A stretch of 64,000 nucleotides of DNA from positions 29,666,331 through 29,730,330 of the forward strand of contig OZ026624.1 in assembly GCA_964020975.1 (NCBI GenBank). Direction: 5' to 3'. Source of the stretch: Hermodice carunculata (lineage: Eukaryota; Annelida; Polychaeta; Eunicida; Amphinomidae). The position numbers and the translations under genes are program-made. The notes beneath the pieces are model-generated. The model was given only the letters and a program-made list of their open reading frames with translations. It was not told where the DNA came from and made no database searches. Below are positions 49,390 through 61,910 of the stretch, piece by piece. How positions within the stretch are numbered: position 1 is the first letter of the stretch; each line of letters starts with the position of its first letter.

Positions 49390-50480
49390 CCTCCCTCAAT
49401 TCCACTCATTCCGTTTCCTATACATGTGCCCATTGAATTCTCCAGCTATCATAATCTGGTATCCGTGCTGCTGAATATCACTTATTGTCATTCTCATCCT
49501 GTCATATATCTGGTCATTCCATTCATTGGGTGACCCCTTGTGACCCACATACAGTACACCTACTGCTACTTTTTTCCATTTGACTCTGGTCCCACCCACT
49601 GCATCTCGTTTTTGATCTCACTACTGTCATCTTCTCATCTGTCATTCCAGACTTCATGCCACTTTACCCCTTTCTTTATCAGAAACCCTAATTCTGCTCC
49701 CTTCTTTTGACCATTCTCTCTTCCTATACCTATTATCCCATATCCTGTGAGGCCTGTCACTATCCCTATCTCTTCTTTTCTAATATGTGTCTCTGTTACT
49801 ACTATAATGTCCATCTTTTCACATTCAGCTACATCTATTTCTACTATCATCCTCTACAATTGAAAGATCCCATTTTCATGTTGTTTTCCGTATACTCACT
49901 CCCTCCTGTTCTACTACTACTTCCTCTTTGCATATGGTCATTATCCTCTTCCCAAACTGACCTGGTAGTTGCTGGATTTTCTAGTTTTCCTGCTGCGGCA
50001 TCAATTCACTGTAGACCTGCCTTAGCATACCGCCTCCTTTCTGACTTGGGTGCAGCCCATCCACAGCAAACATCTCTTTACTCTCTGTAAAATACTCCCA
50101 GACATCTCTAAATGCTACCCCGTCCTGACTAAATAACTTCTCTACCCTCCTATTAGTCCCACAAATCTTACTTGCTTCCCACCCACTCATCCTAAGCCTT
50201 GGTAATATCCACATCACCAACGCATTGGAGGCTAACTGCGCTAACCTCCCCGCAAGCTTCCCATACCTGCCTAAAACCTTCTCCTTCTCTATTCTCTTCC
50301 CCTTTCCTTCTGTGTCCAAGAGATCAATTGTTCCAACCTGCACTGTGACTCTCAATGCTCCCTACTACTCCTCACTACCCCCGTGAGCCTCTCCCTAACA
50401 TCCCTAATCTTGGTCCCTGGAAGGCACACCCTAACCCTATGCACCCATCTGCGCTACTGAACACCCTATCGTCATGTATC
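49390..50480 (-). mobile_element. LINE relic with SGNH-hydrolase-like and endonuclease domains
   Basis: Read on the - strand, an SGNH-hydrolase-like domain comes first: LPGTKIRDVRERLTGVV near 50400, VQVGTIDLLD near 50330 and VDGLHPSQKGGGMLRQV near 50030, the latter matching the Asp-x2-His block of SGNH esterases. It is followed by the N-terminal part of an AP-like endonuclease (MDIIVVTETHIRKEEIG near 49810, YGIIGIGRENG, then VAVGVLYVG and IMIAGEFNGHM near 49440). LINE families of the CR1 group are known to carry esterase domains upstream of the endonuclease. Frameshifts lie between the pieces, and no reverse transcriptase follows. Confidence 0.7.
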
Positions 50481-51996
50481 TTCCTAACTATTAGGGACAC
50501 TTTTGCTCAGTCGCAATGGTGTCCTCAATTGACAGGTTTCAGTTTACATGGTAATATGTCTGTCAACACAAGAAAACAAGCTACAATGCACTTCACACAG
50601 CACAATTCAATATAATTCAGTACAATAAAATACACATCAATACAACAAATTGCAAGTTGGAGGGTAAAGTGTCACTTTCGGTAAATGGGGGGTCGGAGAG
50701 GAGAATCCCCATACAGCAAAGTGATGGGGGGGGGGGGGAGGGGGAGGGGACATAGCAAAGCAGATTAATGCAAGATAACAGGGATGTGAAACAGCTAAAC
50801 ATTGTTATGATCGAATGGGAGCATTAATGCCAAACATTTCTGATACTGAGTATAGATCCAATAATGTTACTATAAGGTTTCTGGGGTATCTCTGTGCAGT
50901 TCTTCATTGCTATTTCAAACACTGCAAATAATTCTGAGTCAGGTAATTTCACAATAAGGATAAAAAAAATCATGATCATTGAAGGAAGCTCAATTAACAA
51001 CAACATCACGACTTTTGCAGAAGATTTTGCCTTGGTAAATGATATTTTGTACAGGACAGTATGGAATAGTATTCATCTTCTATATTTGTACAGGGAGCAC
51101 ATAGTCACTGGTAAATAACAAAAGCATGTATTGGATTAGTGATGGATGGCTTACTTTTGTCAAAAGATCGCATCAAAGCCAGTCCCTTTGATGTTTTGAG
51201 CTTGGTGTTACCTATTCAACTTCAAACGTTTATATCTCGGTAACAAAAAAAAAAAAAAAAAAAGAAAAAAAAGTACCAAGATACCCAAAGTAGCTTTTAT
51301 AGACAAGTAAAAGGGCCTTATTTTTGTCCAAAAAAATAAAACTATACTTCTGGCAATAAAAAGTTGAATCCCTGTTTGTTTGAAAAATGGGATGATGCAT
51401 TTCTATGATTGCTGTATAAACACGGGGCAAAGGACACGTGTGACCCTGTCTGCAGAAAACAAATATCACGAGCTTGTTAGTTTTCTAAAATGTATCGTTT
51501 GTAGCACTTATGGTTTAAATCTATATATTGGTGGAATAAGCTGCGCGTCTTCGCGAATCAGTTCTGTATTCTTGATATGAATGCAGTAGCGATCCGGTCG
51601 AATTTGACTTTGGACGGCGGTTGTGTAGCATCGTGCAATGACTAATCATTGTGAGTAAATCTCGGGTTTTATTCTAGTAATGATGTATATATCACCATAT
51701 CAAATTTAATTCGTCTGCCACCCCCGTTCACTGTAAGAGTGTCATCGATGACACTTTGTGCTACCTCCTAAGTCATCCGAAGTTTAACCAGCAAGGTTTA
51801 CCGGAGCATTACTTTGCAGAACTCATCCTTAGACCATTTTAACTTTTGATCCAATTTTATAGATTACCACTCACTGATGATGCTCTCGTTCACAAGGCTG
51901 GGTTTCATGGCACTAATGTAATTTTAAGGTTCCCCTCAGCCTATCTAAACTCCCTCTTCCTTAGCTCTCTTCCTTCTTTCCTCCCCTTTCTCTTAC

Positions 51997-52063
<67 letters not shown>

Positions 52064-52398
52064 CGTGGTGTTCCGACAACTATTTTAGTTATGTGTTGTA
52101 TGTAATTTTATGTAATATTGTGCATTTATTCCATGCTGTATTTTATCTCGATGTACTTCTTTTATTTTCTCCGGTCACTGGAGGTTCAATAAACAAATAA
52201 TGATATTTCATGTGTCATAACACTCATTTTTACCACTTATCAACCAGGGCCTGGCGGATCGGCAGTGCCATACTGAATCAGTGACCGTGGTAGGAGAACA
52301 AGAAATTAAGGGAACATCAAATCATATCAAACCAATTCAAATCAAAATGAAATCAAATTTTCGATAAAAACGAACATCTATTATTGTTGCAATTTCAG
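50481..52398. other. Region upstream of the acetyltransferase gene
   Basis: No coding gene recognised. It contains a G run (about 50728-50755), an A tract (51244-51272) and a (CTTT)n repeat. A near-consensus donor ATT|GTGAGT at 51650/51651, about 750 bp before the first coding exon's acceptor, could close a 5' untranslated exon; this is speculative. Confidence 0.35.
51998..52064. repeat. (CTTT)n microsatellite
   Basis: About 16 CTTT units. Confidence 0.97.
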
Positions 52399-52626
52399 TA
52401 TTGTAACCACTAAACAACAACAGACCAAGTTGATAGGGGAGAGAGAATGGCACATGGCAAATATTCAAATGTGACCTTCAGGCTAGCAACTCCTGCGGAC
52501 TATGAGGGTGTGATGGATATTGATAGAAACGTGTACGGCGGGAATGATTATCTGCCCGCCTTGTACCACAAGTATATCACAGACCCAAGACGTTTTTCGT
52601 TTGTGGCAGAGATCGATGGGAAGATC
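52399..52626 (+). CDS. NAT16-like exon with start codon
   Basis: Acceptor GCAATTTCAG (ends 52398), a 48-nt 5' UTR, ATG at 52447 and 60 codons to the donor ATC|GTGAGT at 52626/52627. The open frame beyond the donor (to 52716) is read-through. Sequence: YEGVMDIDRNVYGGNDYLP, then FSFVAEIDGKI, matching the first strand and helix of NAT16 proteins. Confidence 0.85.
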
Positions 52627-55600
52627 GTGAGTATGAACACTGAATTTTTCCCATATATTTATATTTCGTACACAAACATAGGACAATGTGAGTACCTAAG
52701 GTTATTCTATATGTAAGTAGTTTTGCGTGTTTATATTGGTGTACTTGCAACAGGCATTATTGACATCTAATGAGCAACATAAATAGTTGTATTTTAATTA
52801 ACAATATTAAAGTTATGTAAAACGTACGTTACGCATAACTACGTCTTTTCAATTGTTGTGTAATTTACTTGCGACTGACTATCATAAGATCACACTGTAC
52901 ATTTATTAAACAATACTTTTGACTTTACAACTAGAATACATCTTATGGTACTTTTGTAATGAACATCAGGACTGTGTTGTGGATTTATTAAACGCAAAGG
53001 GAAGTCATGCATAAAAAGAGATCACTTTTTAATTTGTGGATTGAATCCTTAAGTGTAACGTCATTTTATAATGGTTATATGATAAGTAGCTCGCTTTCAT
53101 CTCTCCGTCTGACCCAGGCCTGGAAGGGTACTATTGGCTGTGGTGTTGCACGTCTCTTTGTATCCAAAGCAGACCAAGTTCGTAGCTGTTATCTCTACTG
53201 CACTTGATCTGCCTTTCTTTGACAGGATTATATTTATAGCAAGGTAAATAAAACTATAGTATGACCCTCACCCCAGAGCAGCACACAAATTAGGAAATTC
53301 GTCATAAACACGTTGGCCAGTAGCGGTCTCTGGTCCCCAGTGTACTAAAGCCTGTTACTGTGGTAACCACCCTCATCCATTACAAAAGCGAGTCACTTTT
53401 CCAAAGCTAAAACAGTGGCCTTGTTAACGAAGGGCAGACACTCGCAGAGTAGACAAAACACGCAGCTTGGGTATGCTTTGAGGTCAATGCACCTCGTGGA
53501 CAGATATAAAATTGTCTGCAACTGACCTTTTCAAGTATGTATGAAAATCTAATTAGATTCCTGGTGGCAAGAGTACTTCTCTTTCCCTTTGAAAACGTTC
53601 GGTACACTGGTCAAACAAATTTAGAAATCTCTGGTTTTTGCTGTGAACACAGATATTGGCATTTGAAACAAAATGCAAGCAAAAACTTGCCATGTCACGG
53701 TGCTACTTTTGTCGCTAGGTGGCGACACATGTAAGGACCACAGAAATTTGATAGCAAACATTATATATGTGGGTAAAAGCAAAAAAAAAAAAAAATTAAG
53801 TATGCAAAAATATGCATAAAATAACTCAATATGAGTGTATGCAATGTATATCAATCCTTTTAATAACAAATATGTAGACAAACCATGCTGGAATGTGACT
53901 TTAAATTCATCTCGTCTTGCAAAAATATATACGTGCTCACATTATTTTTTAAGTTCGAAATAGAAAAAAATATTTACAAATCCCTGAAAAATTGTAGGGG
54001 GGTTCCAAAATATGTACTGATTTCATTGATTAACAAAGAAAGATATCATACGGTGCTATTTTTTCCGCAATTGTACAAAGAATTCATGCATGTTGACTTA
54101 ATTTGTTCTAAGTTCATAGGTACAAGGTATCCATCCATTGTCTAACTTCGATACCATATCAATATACATGTATTAGGTTAAATAAACGGCAGTACGTCGT
54201 TAATTTTATATTCCATTCATAACATATACTTTCATAGTTTTACTCACAAGAGGCAAACATTTTAAGATTCTCTCCAGAGTGCAATACAGCAATGTGGAAA
54301 AAAGAGGTAAAAATAAGAATATCAAAATTATAGTTGCCTTAATACATTGTCGAATGGTAACACAGACAGCACATTATCAAATATGCCTGTGCCACCTTTT
54401 GACGCTAGGGTATTACTGTGTTGTTGTTTTTTGTTGGTTTTTTTTTTTTGTTTTTTGTTTTTGTTTCTTTTTGTTTGTTTCTTTTCCAGTTGGGTCAGCG
54501 TTTATCGTACCATATTCACAAGAAATGTAAAGTACACTGCCACTGGCCAAGCCATATCGTTTTTCTGATTCTGTATTTTAGTGACAATGTTTTTTTTTTT
54601 TTTAATTCCTTGCATACAAGATTATCGGCTAGTACACTTAGTTCCACTATTCTACGACCTTCGTCCCAGTTATAACTGTTAGTGTTTGCATGTGCATGTG
54701 GCATTTGGGGGGGGGGGGGCGAGGCACTTTCGACGGTGGCTTGGTCAGCGTTCGCTGATCGTGTACATGCGTTTTGGTCTACCACTGCCGTGGGTCGACG
54801 TATTCTGCCTTGTTTTAAAGCATTTAGTCCTTTGTTTTGGCATTTGTTAACAAACTGCCCATCCTTTTTCATTTTCACTCTTCGTAAACAATCCATATTT
54901 CTCAAACGGAAGTGTGCAAAATAGCAAAAGCGAACAGCAGCTAGTGCAGGTATCGACAGATACCACCTCTAACTGTATAGAGGCATTGGACCATAACTGG
55001 TTGCGCATATCGCGGTGTACCGAGCGTCTTTAATGATAAAGATATGGTATACAAAAGAACGTTGCTGCCATGTATTTTAACATGTTGTGATATACAGGTG
55101 TCATTGCTCAATGATACACATGCGTTACAAATGTGACAATTGTGAATCACATGAAACAGATGTTAGAATTCTGGATGAACGGTTATTTACGTTTGCAAAG
55201 AATTGGCAATCAAAAGCTAATTTAGAAAGAAACTCACACATGGTGACGTATATATATATATATATATATATATGATCATAAAACTTTTACAGTTGATCTC
55301 CCTTTTAAAAGTTGAATTCAAGTCTGAAGATCAATGACCTTGCTCAATTTACTAAGAAATTCTTGCACATGATATTAGGAGAACCAGTGGTGCTAGAAAT
55401 CCGACATTTTCATAGTTTATACACTTTTGATAGGGTATGCTCCAATTCGGAAGGATAATGATCTTGATTTTATTTCAGGGTCATCAGAGACATTTTGTAT
55501 GCATGGGTCCTGATGTCTTTTTTTCATTGCTTGCGAATGATATCTGAAGATTTGAACATTTCAAGGTCATTCGCTGTGCATTTTTTGCAGTGTTACCTCG

Positions 55601-58600
55601 TGATTAGATGCGCTTGAATCCCGAACTTTGTTGTGTTGTTTTATGGCATCAAAGATGAACAGAGGTCAGCTGGAAATATTTGAATGCAAGCTGTATATAC
55701 CTGCCAGGTCGTTCCGACTTTCGTAGTATATATTTTTTATTTTTTTTGCATGAAATTTGGCTCACCGAATTATTTGCAAGGAATTTACCACCATTTTCAC
55801 CATGTCCCGTTAAAATGTAGAATTTTGCTCTCTATTTGAAGTCTTCTTCAAGTCTAGGATGCTGACAAGACTAATGCAATTAAAATATATAAACGGTGTG
55901 GTTTTAATGGGTACCAATCCTCAATGACATGTTGCACTTGCTCACTCTTAACTTAAGGTGGGTCTTTAAGTGCATGCAACCTTAACCTCTGTTTATGATA
56001 GATGCCATGAAACCTAACTGTGAAATTCCAAACATGATCAAGAATCATGCACTGTTTTGCATAATGTAAATGTTGTTGCCTCCAGAAATAAGTTCTTCTG
56101 GTTTTGCATTTCATGCGTCTAACCATCATAGGTTTGTGAAAATCCATGACTTAGCTGACATTTGAAAGTTTTACAAGCATGTGAATAAAAAGAACATAAA
56201 CTCAAATAACAGTACACATATGTGTGTCTGCATATTTATAAATATACCGTATTCATCCTGAAAGAAGCACATGTCTTAATAGAAGCACACCCCCACTTAT
56301 GGTCCAAAGTGGTCTATAATTAAAATATAATTATTTCCAATGATTAAGCAAAATGATACTTTCAAATGAAAATCTTAATGTCACATATAGCATTGTAGGG
56401 TATTTTTAACACTTAATTGCAGTATGGGGTATTCATTACTCTCAATCAAGAAAGGTACCTCATCCTCAGTCGCGTGAAAACACTGCAAGATCCAGCAAAT
56501 CTGTTTGATGGCACATCATACTACTTTTAGGATGAATGTGGTATATTGTGGGCAGCTGATGGGTTTTAAGGTGTTAGCCATTATGTTTATAATGCTTGAA
56601 CCTAGGATGTCGTGAGGGGACATTTTTGAAGTAGGCTGTGCTGTGGTCTTTTTTCATGGCAACATATTTTACAAAGATGACCCTTTGTATGTAAATGTTC
56701 TCTGTTAATTATTTGTTCTGAAGTGGTTGGAGACCTAATGTGTGTGACAGTATGTAGAATTGTCATGCCAAGTAACAGGGTGCATGGCCACTCAACTATA
56801 AATATATTGTAACCAGCACTGTTGTGCTCAAACATTAGCAAAATAATTAATGGCAAACATTCAAAGGCAAAAAGAAACAAAACCTTTGATAAATTTATTA
56901 TTTTTGCCATAAATGTAAAAGGAAAAAAATGCATAGCAGTCTTCGTTAACTAATAATCACAGTATTTTACCATAATATACTAGCTGACAACCCACATTAA
57001 GATTTACATAATAAATCAGGTTTCTTGAACCAAATGCCGGAAAAGCTGAATTATTACATCATATCTTAAAACAGTATATAAATATATCCCCACACAGGTT
57101 TAAATAAAATTAATAAATACCAGAAACCAAAATGAATAAATATAACAACGCTCTTGAACTACAAAGTAACCAGTGAAGGTGGGTATGCGTGAAAACAAAA
57201 CGTCTTCACTCCACGAACATAATGGCAGGAATAACAAAAGAACATAGAGTTTGGCGGGAAAAGTCTTACATGAAAACGAGGTATTGTAATATTCAGTCTC
57301 CGAGCAACCAAATAATAATTTGCATTTAGATTAATTGCGTCACAATCGTACATAAATATAGGGTCATAGATATAAGATGTGACAAACAAAAGTACTCACC
57401 ATAAAACAAATAATAAAATCCAGAATTCTTGAATATCTTTGCCCTAATTAATCATTTTGAAATCAAAAATATACATGTGCATTGTACAATGGCTTTGCAA
57501 GGTCAGTGTTGATGTGCTATAGTGCCCGTCCGAAAACAGCAAGTGTTGGAAATCTTATCACGCACATTTTCAATTTGTAAGGTTGAATTGGGATTGTAGT
57601 GAAGCCCCCATGACCCAATAGCAGCCACCCTACAACCCACAACCTGCTCCCCGCAACCCACAGAAATATAAGCTGCATGGAGAGCAGTTTTATGATAAGA
57701 CTTTCATCAACAAACGAGCAGGAACGTTCTTTTGAATACGATCCGGCTTTTCAGAAGTGAAACTTTGCACCCAGTTGTGAACTCAACTTGTGTGAAAGGT
57801 GTTCATTGTTTTAAATGTGCGTTATTATGTTTGCAATGAGAAAGACAGATTCCAAAGAAGCTCTCTGGGTTGTGATTCTATTTAGTTTAGCGACAGGAAC
57901 ACATAGGTTTGAAGCCAACAAATCTATTTGGCATGGACACATGCTGACATGCATTGAAAGGTAAAATTGCTGATCTAAGAACCTTATAATGGCGGAACGT
58001 TCAAATAAGATCTGCTCACGGGTGCAGATTACGAATAGCGCCAACTCGTCATGGTAGCTGCACTGCAGACGTGAAAAGATCTGTCAACTAACACGTTCTG
58101 TTGCGTTTTACGCTTGTTGCACGATGCCTGTACATAGTTTTTTCATTTTCTCAACATAAAAACAATTCTTCAATGCGAGCTGACTCGTCCTCATTTTTAT
58201 GGATTTACAACCATATGAGCCTATTCTGTTCTATATTATTTTTTCCCTGCTTGGAATTGTAGGTTTTGTAATAGGCTTGCAGTGTAGTGCACACATGTAT
58301 AACTTGTTGATAGACAAGGCAGCTTATTTTTGGACACCGTCAATTTGCACTCATCATTATTTTTATTATCATCATATCAAATTATCAAAAAACAATGCAA
58401 AATTCAATTTGGGAACTACTTTGGTGTATAAAACAATGCAAAATTTAATTTACAAACTAAATTGGTGCATAAACCACTAAATTGCTCTGTATAGCTGGCT
58501 AAATCACCATGATTCAGTTTTCCTGCCATTGTCTTTGTCATGAGCAACGGCTTATTAGATTGGATTGGTAACCTGTACCTATAATACTTTTAGAGATATT

Positions 58601-58718
58601 CAAGATTTAAATTCTCAAATGGCCCTGATTTGCATAATTTTCAAAATCATCACCCCTCTTCATAAAAGGACACGACTTCATGTCTGGAGCTATAATCATG
58701 GCAAGATTCGAGTTTCCA

Positions 58719-58758
<40 letters not shown>

Positions 58759-59659
58759 ACAGAGAGGGAGAGAGAGAGATGAATTGGACGACTGAGTTCC
58801 AGGCATTGAACCAGTATCCAGCTCGCTCAGGAGCTATAATTGTACTTGCCTGTAATAAGCAGAAATAGCTTTATGGTAAATGTATCATGTGAACCAAACG
58901 TCCGTTTGCCGTCCAGGGTAACAGGTCGCTTTGGCAGTACGGGAGCGTAGCCCTGCCATTGATGTAACCTGGCCTGTATTTGAAAAGTAAACGTTAAACT
59001 CTGTTTTTATCTTCCAATACACCCATACATGTAAGTATGTCTCCTAAAAGGTTCACGTAATGTACCCTTGTCTTTGCGGTTTCGACCGCAATCTGCAGAA
59101 CTGATAAATTCACAGTTTGCGCGAAGATCATGTCAGCGAATCGGAAAAATAAAGATCCACTTTATCAATTAGTACAATACGTAGTCATTTAGGTTTTTTT
59201 TTGGTTTATTTGTCTTTTACTGACCGATGGTTCTATTGAAAAATGTATTATTTAAACTGTACTTTGGATGTGCCGTATGTACGTCTGGTGCATCAAAAGA
59301 AAAAAAAAGGCAAGGTCACAAAATTACGCAATAAATATGGAAATAATCCAGGGAGCGCTAATTAAAAGTTGAATGGGCGATCTTCAGTAGATGAATAAGA
59401 CACATAAAATGGAAGAGTGGTTGCAGATAAGATTGTTCTGGATAATACCGATCATAGGTTTCACATAATTAAAAAAACATGAGTACATGCAGTAAACAGT
59501 TGAATTTCTAAGTCATACATGTAATGCGTATGCTGCCCATCAGGCTTGATATGGTCCGCCCTGAAAATATTGATGACAATACAACAGATTGATATAGGTA
59601 GGAAAGAGTCTCCGAAGGACTTCCAGACAGCATTAACTAAGCACACGCGCACGCAAACA

Positions 59660-59750
<91 letters not shown>

Positions 59751-61372
59751 CCAGAAAAGGAAGGTTGTGAACGTATACGTTTTATTTGCAGGTTGTATTT
59801 GAAATGTTTACCTTGATTGATGGCGGTGCAAGCCTGATTGCTATGGCTGGGCGTGTTCACACAGATTTTAGACAACGACGCTTACTGAAATCGCTTGAAT
59901 TGTTCGCAGTCTCCAAAGTGGCTGAACGACATCCAAATGTGAAGAGGATTCTTGCAACAAGTATTAACAAGCAACAAATCGAGAAAACGGCGGCAAACCC
60001 CAATCTTCCTTATAAAATTGTCATGCAAAGAGTAAGTTGCCATATTTTAGTTGTTTTCCAGGTAAATATACTGGAAGGTTTTGAAGTCAAAATCATCCAG
60101 AAATTGTCTCAGTCCCATAAACATTCTCTGTTCTTTTCATCGAGAATGTTAAAGGTGACACCTTTGGTTTGCGCACTATCGTCTGGGGCCGAGGTGCGCC
60201 GAGGAAAGCTGTTACCTAGTGATCAACGGGCTAGCATTACCACCAGTTGTTAGACAAGCATCAGGGGAATGGGAAGCAAAACCAAGTGTACATTTTCTAA
60301 ATCTTATGATAAGTTTTACAAATAAAAATGTTGACTGATACACTTTGTAAAGGAGAGTAAACAAGAAAGTATCACACAGAAATTGGACAGTTCCGAAAAT
60401 ATTGATAAGCAGAGACAGCATGATATAAGAACCTTTATAAGCCCTTTGAGCTACAACAGTGGTCATTATTTCTGTGAAAGAATAGAAATTTGATCGCCCC
60501 TGTAAATAGTTATTGCCACATGTATATAGGGTGTGGTATTTGATAACATTTGCTACGAAGCGGACTGTTTGTTTAAGAAATCAATGACACTGTTGAATTG
60601 TTGTCAGATTCAGAACCTTTGGGTCATGTCCGTTCCAAAAATAGGTACTCTTTAGGTGTTTTCATTCATCAAGTTTTCAGTCTACGACAGGTAATAGTTA
60701 TCAAAAAGTAACCTTGGTGTCTTACTTGTCCATAAAAGGATGACTTATTATATCTTGCTTTCTTATTTTATGCAGCCAGTCATGTCACGGGTGATAACAG
60801 CCAGAGATATCCAAAACGTCATGACAGCGCACCTTGTATCAAAGATGTCCCGTGACTTTCCATTGGATGAAGTCCACCATGTGACTTCATTGGCTGCTTT
60901 AGAAACTTTAACTGAAAGAATAGATCGACGCAAATTCATACCAGAGGGTGTATGGATAGTAAATTGTGAGCCATATGGCGCGTGTGCGTCCAGTTACAAG
61001 ATGATACTAGAAGACTCAACATGTTTCGCCACTCACTACAGTGGCAAGCCACATTGCTGCATGGCTCTGAGCTTTGGCACTGCAGTAACTGTGCCTCAAG
61101 GGTTGCGCTACCGGCTCGACTTCTACTGTGACAGCGACGTTGTAGATGAACGCCTTGCCATAGCTCATATATGGAAGCATATTATATATCTGAATCAATT
61201 CAAGAAGATGGGAAGAATTAGTTTTGGGGCCGTTTTACCATCTGATGAATTTAGAGCTGCAATAGAAAACTTTTTTAATCAAGAACTGTTGATGATGACG
61301 TCTGATGTTCTGAAAGGAGTCTTAGTCGTTATTGAGCAAAATATTAAGACAATTCTTCATCCAAAACTTTGA
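52447..61372 (+). CDS. NAT16-like GNAT acetyltransferase, three coding exons
   Basis: Predicted cytosolic GNAT-fold N-acetyltransferase of 338 residues (human NAT16 is of similar length, about 370). In vertebrates this family acetylates free histidine with acetyl-CoA; the substrate here is inferred from family only. Coding exons 52447-52626, 59792-60031 and 60776-61372 join in phase 0 at GT/AG borders (ATC|GTGAGT, TGCAG|GTT, AGA|GTAAGT, TGCAG|CCA). Residues 1-60 hold FRLATPADYEGVMDIDRNVYGG, with the N-terminal strand and helices. Exon 2 carries the core strands and motif A (MAGRVHTDFRQRRLLKSLEL), then NVKRILATSI. Exon 3 is the long NAT16-type C-terminal half (IPEGVWIVNCEPYG, VPQGLRYRLDFYCDSD). 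The usual glycines of the acetyl-CoA loop (R-x-x-G-x-G/A) are replaced in RQRRLL, so activity is uncertain. The ATG is preceded by an acceptor at 52398, so the 5' UTR is split. AATAAA lies at 61693. Confidence 0.85.
55247..55274. repeat. Short (TA)n tract
   Basis: About 28 bp of TA. Confidence 0.95.
56245..56543. mobile_element. MITE-like element with terminal inverted repeats
   Basis: TACCGTATTCATCCTGAAA at 56245 faces TTTTAGGATGAATGTGGTA ending at 56543, an imperfect 18-19 bp inverted pair. A TA dinucleotide flanks each side, as expected for Tc1/mariner-type TA target duplication. At 299 bp and without an open frame, it is a non-autonomous element. Confidence 0.7.
58721..58754. repeat. Short (TA)n tract
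   Basis: About 34 bp of TA, followed by a GA-rich stretch. Confidence 0.95.
59660..59749. repeat. (AC)n microsatellite
   Basis: About 90 bp of AC, ending only some 40 bp before the acceptor of the second coding exon of the NAT16-like gene. Confidence 0.98.
59792..60031 (+). CDS. NAT16-like core exon (GNAT motif A)
   Basis: Eighty codons in phase 0 from VVFEMFTLIDGGASLIAMAG to LPYKIVMQR. Acceptor TTTATTTGCAG and donor AGA|GTAAGT. It contains the GNAT core strands and the cofactor loop region. Confidence 0.9.
60776..61372 (+). CDS. NAT16-like terminal exon
   Basis: Acceptor TTTTATGCAG (ends 60775), 198 codons in phase 0, stop TGA at 61370-61372. The C-terminal region specific to NAT16-like proteins is complete and uninterrupted: PVMSRVITARDIQNVMTAHL, then GVWIVNCEPYGA and DEFRAAIENFFNQELLMM. 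Confidence 0.9.
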   Translation, partial: PVMSRVITARDIQNVMTAHLVSKMSRDFPLDEVHHVTSLAALETLTERIDRRKFIPEGVWIVNCEPYGACASSYKMILEDSTCFATHYSGKPHCCMALSFGTAVTVPQGLRYRLDFYCDSDVVDERLAIAHIWKHIIYLNQFKKMGRISFGAVLPSDEFRAAIENFFNQELLMMTSDVLKGVLVVIEQNIKTILHPKL

Positions 61373-61692
61373 TATGTAATTAAGGGGTTAAGAGCCACCC
61401 ACCCAAAAAACTCTCTATTATGGTCATATTAAGTGATTCCATGTTGTCCGCAGACAACCTGCTCTCTATTGTTTAAGTATTGAGTCTTGTCAGTTAGTAC
61501 AGCTTAAATGTTCTATTTCCGTCCCCTGTATCTGTTAACTTTTTACATATTCCACTTCAAAAAAAATCGTTGTGTTGAGTGCTGCGATTTTCCTGATGGA
61601 TATTCCCCAGGTTGCCCTTCATCAAATTTGAACAGGAGATTAAAGATCGAATAATTTACTTACGTTTATGAGTTTTCTTTTTGAATTTTTGA

Positions 61693-61698
61693 AATAAA
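61693..61698 (+). promoter_or_regulatory. Polyadenylation signal AATAAA
   Basis: A canonical AATAAA 320 bp past the stop of the NAT16-like gene, before the downstream LINE. Plausible 3' end of the transcript. Confidence 0.5.
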
Positions 61699-61910
61699 TC
61701 GAAGGTTCTTTTTCTCAAGAATTGCTTGGCTGTGATATTACGCATGGATTCACCTGGAGTCACATAGTTGTAATTAAGGCCTCCAGACGATTTTTAAAGG
61801 CTACTATGGCAGCGGCAAGTACCGTTGACACGGGCCGACTTCATTGTGACAAAGAACAGGCTGCTGTGCTCAACACATTTTGTGGAAGAAATGCACGATT
61901 GATCCTGTGA

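Larger units (their letters stand above)
52627..59791. other. Intron 1 of the NAT16-like gene
   Basis: A 7.2-kb intron with no further coding exon recognised. It holds T/G-rich low-complexity DNA (54416-54480), a G run (54708-54720), a MITE-like element and three microsatellites. Open frames such as 54516-54905 (-) have no motif. Confidence 0.6.

Noticed and set aside
49707-50090. 127-residue + strand frame
   Set aside because: Antisense to the LINE endonuclease/SGNH relic.
53007-53207. Possible extra exon in intron 1 of the NAT16-like gene (AWKGTIGCGVARLFVSKADQ)
   Set aside because: The acceptor-like CCCAG is followed by a short frame, but the flanking exons already join cleanly in phase 0 and match the family without it.
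59461-59875. Cys/Val and Thr/His repeat proteins
   Set aside because: Artefacts of the AC microsatellite.
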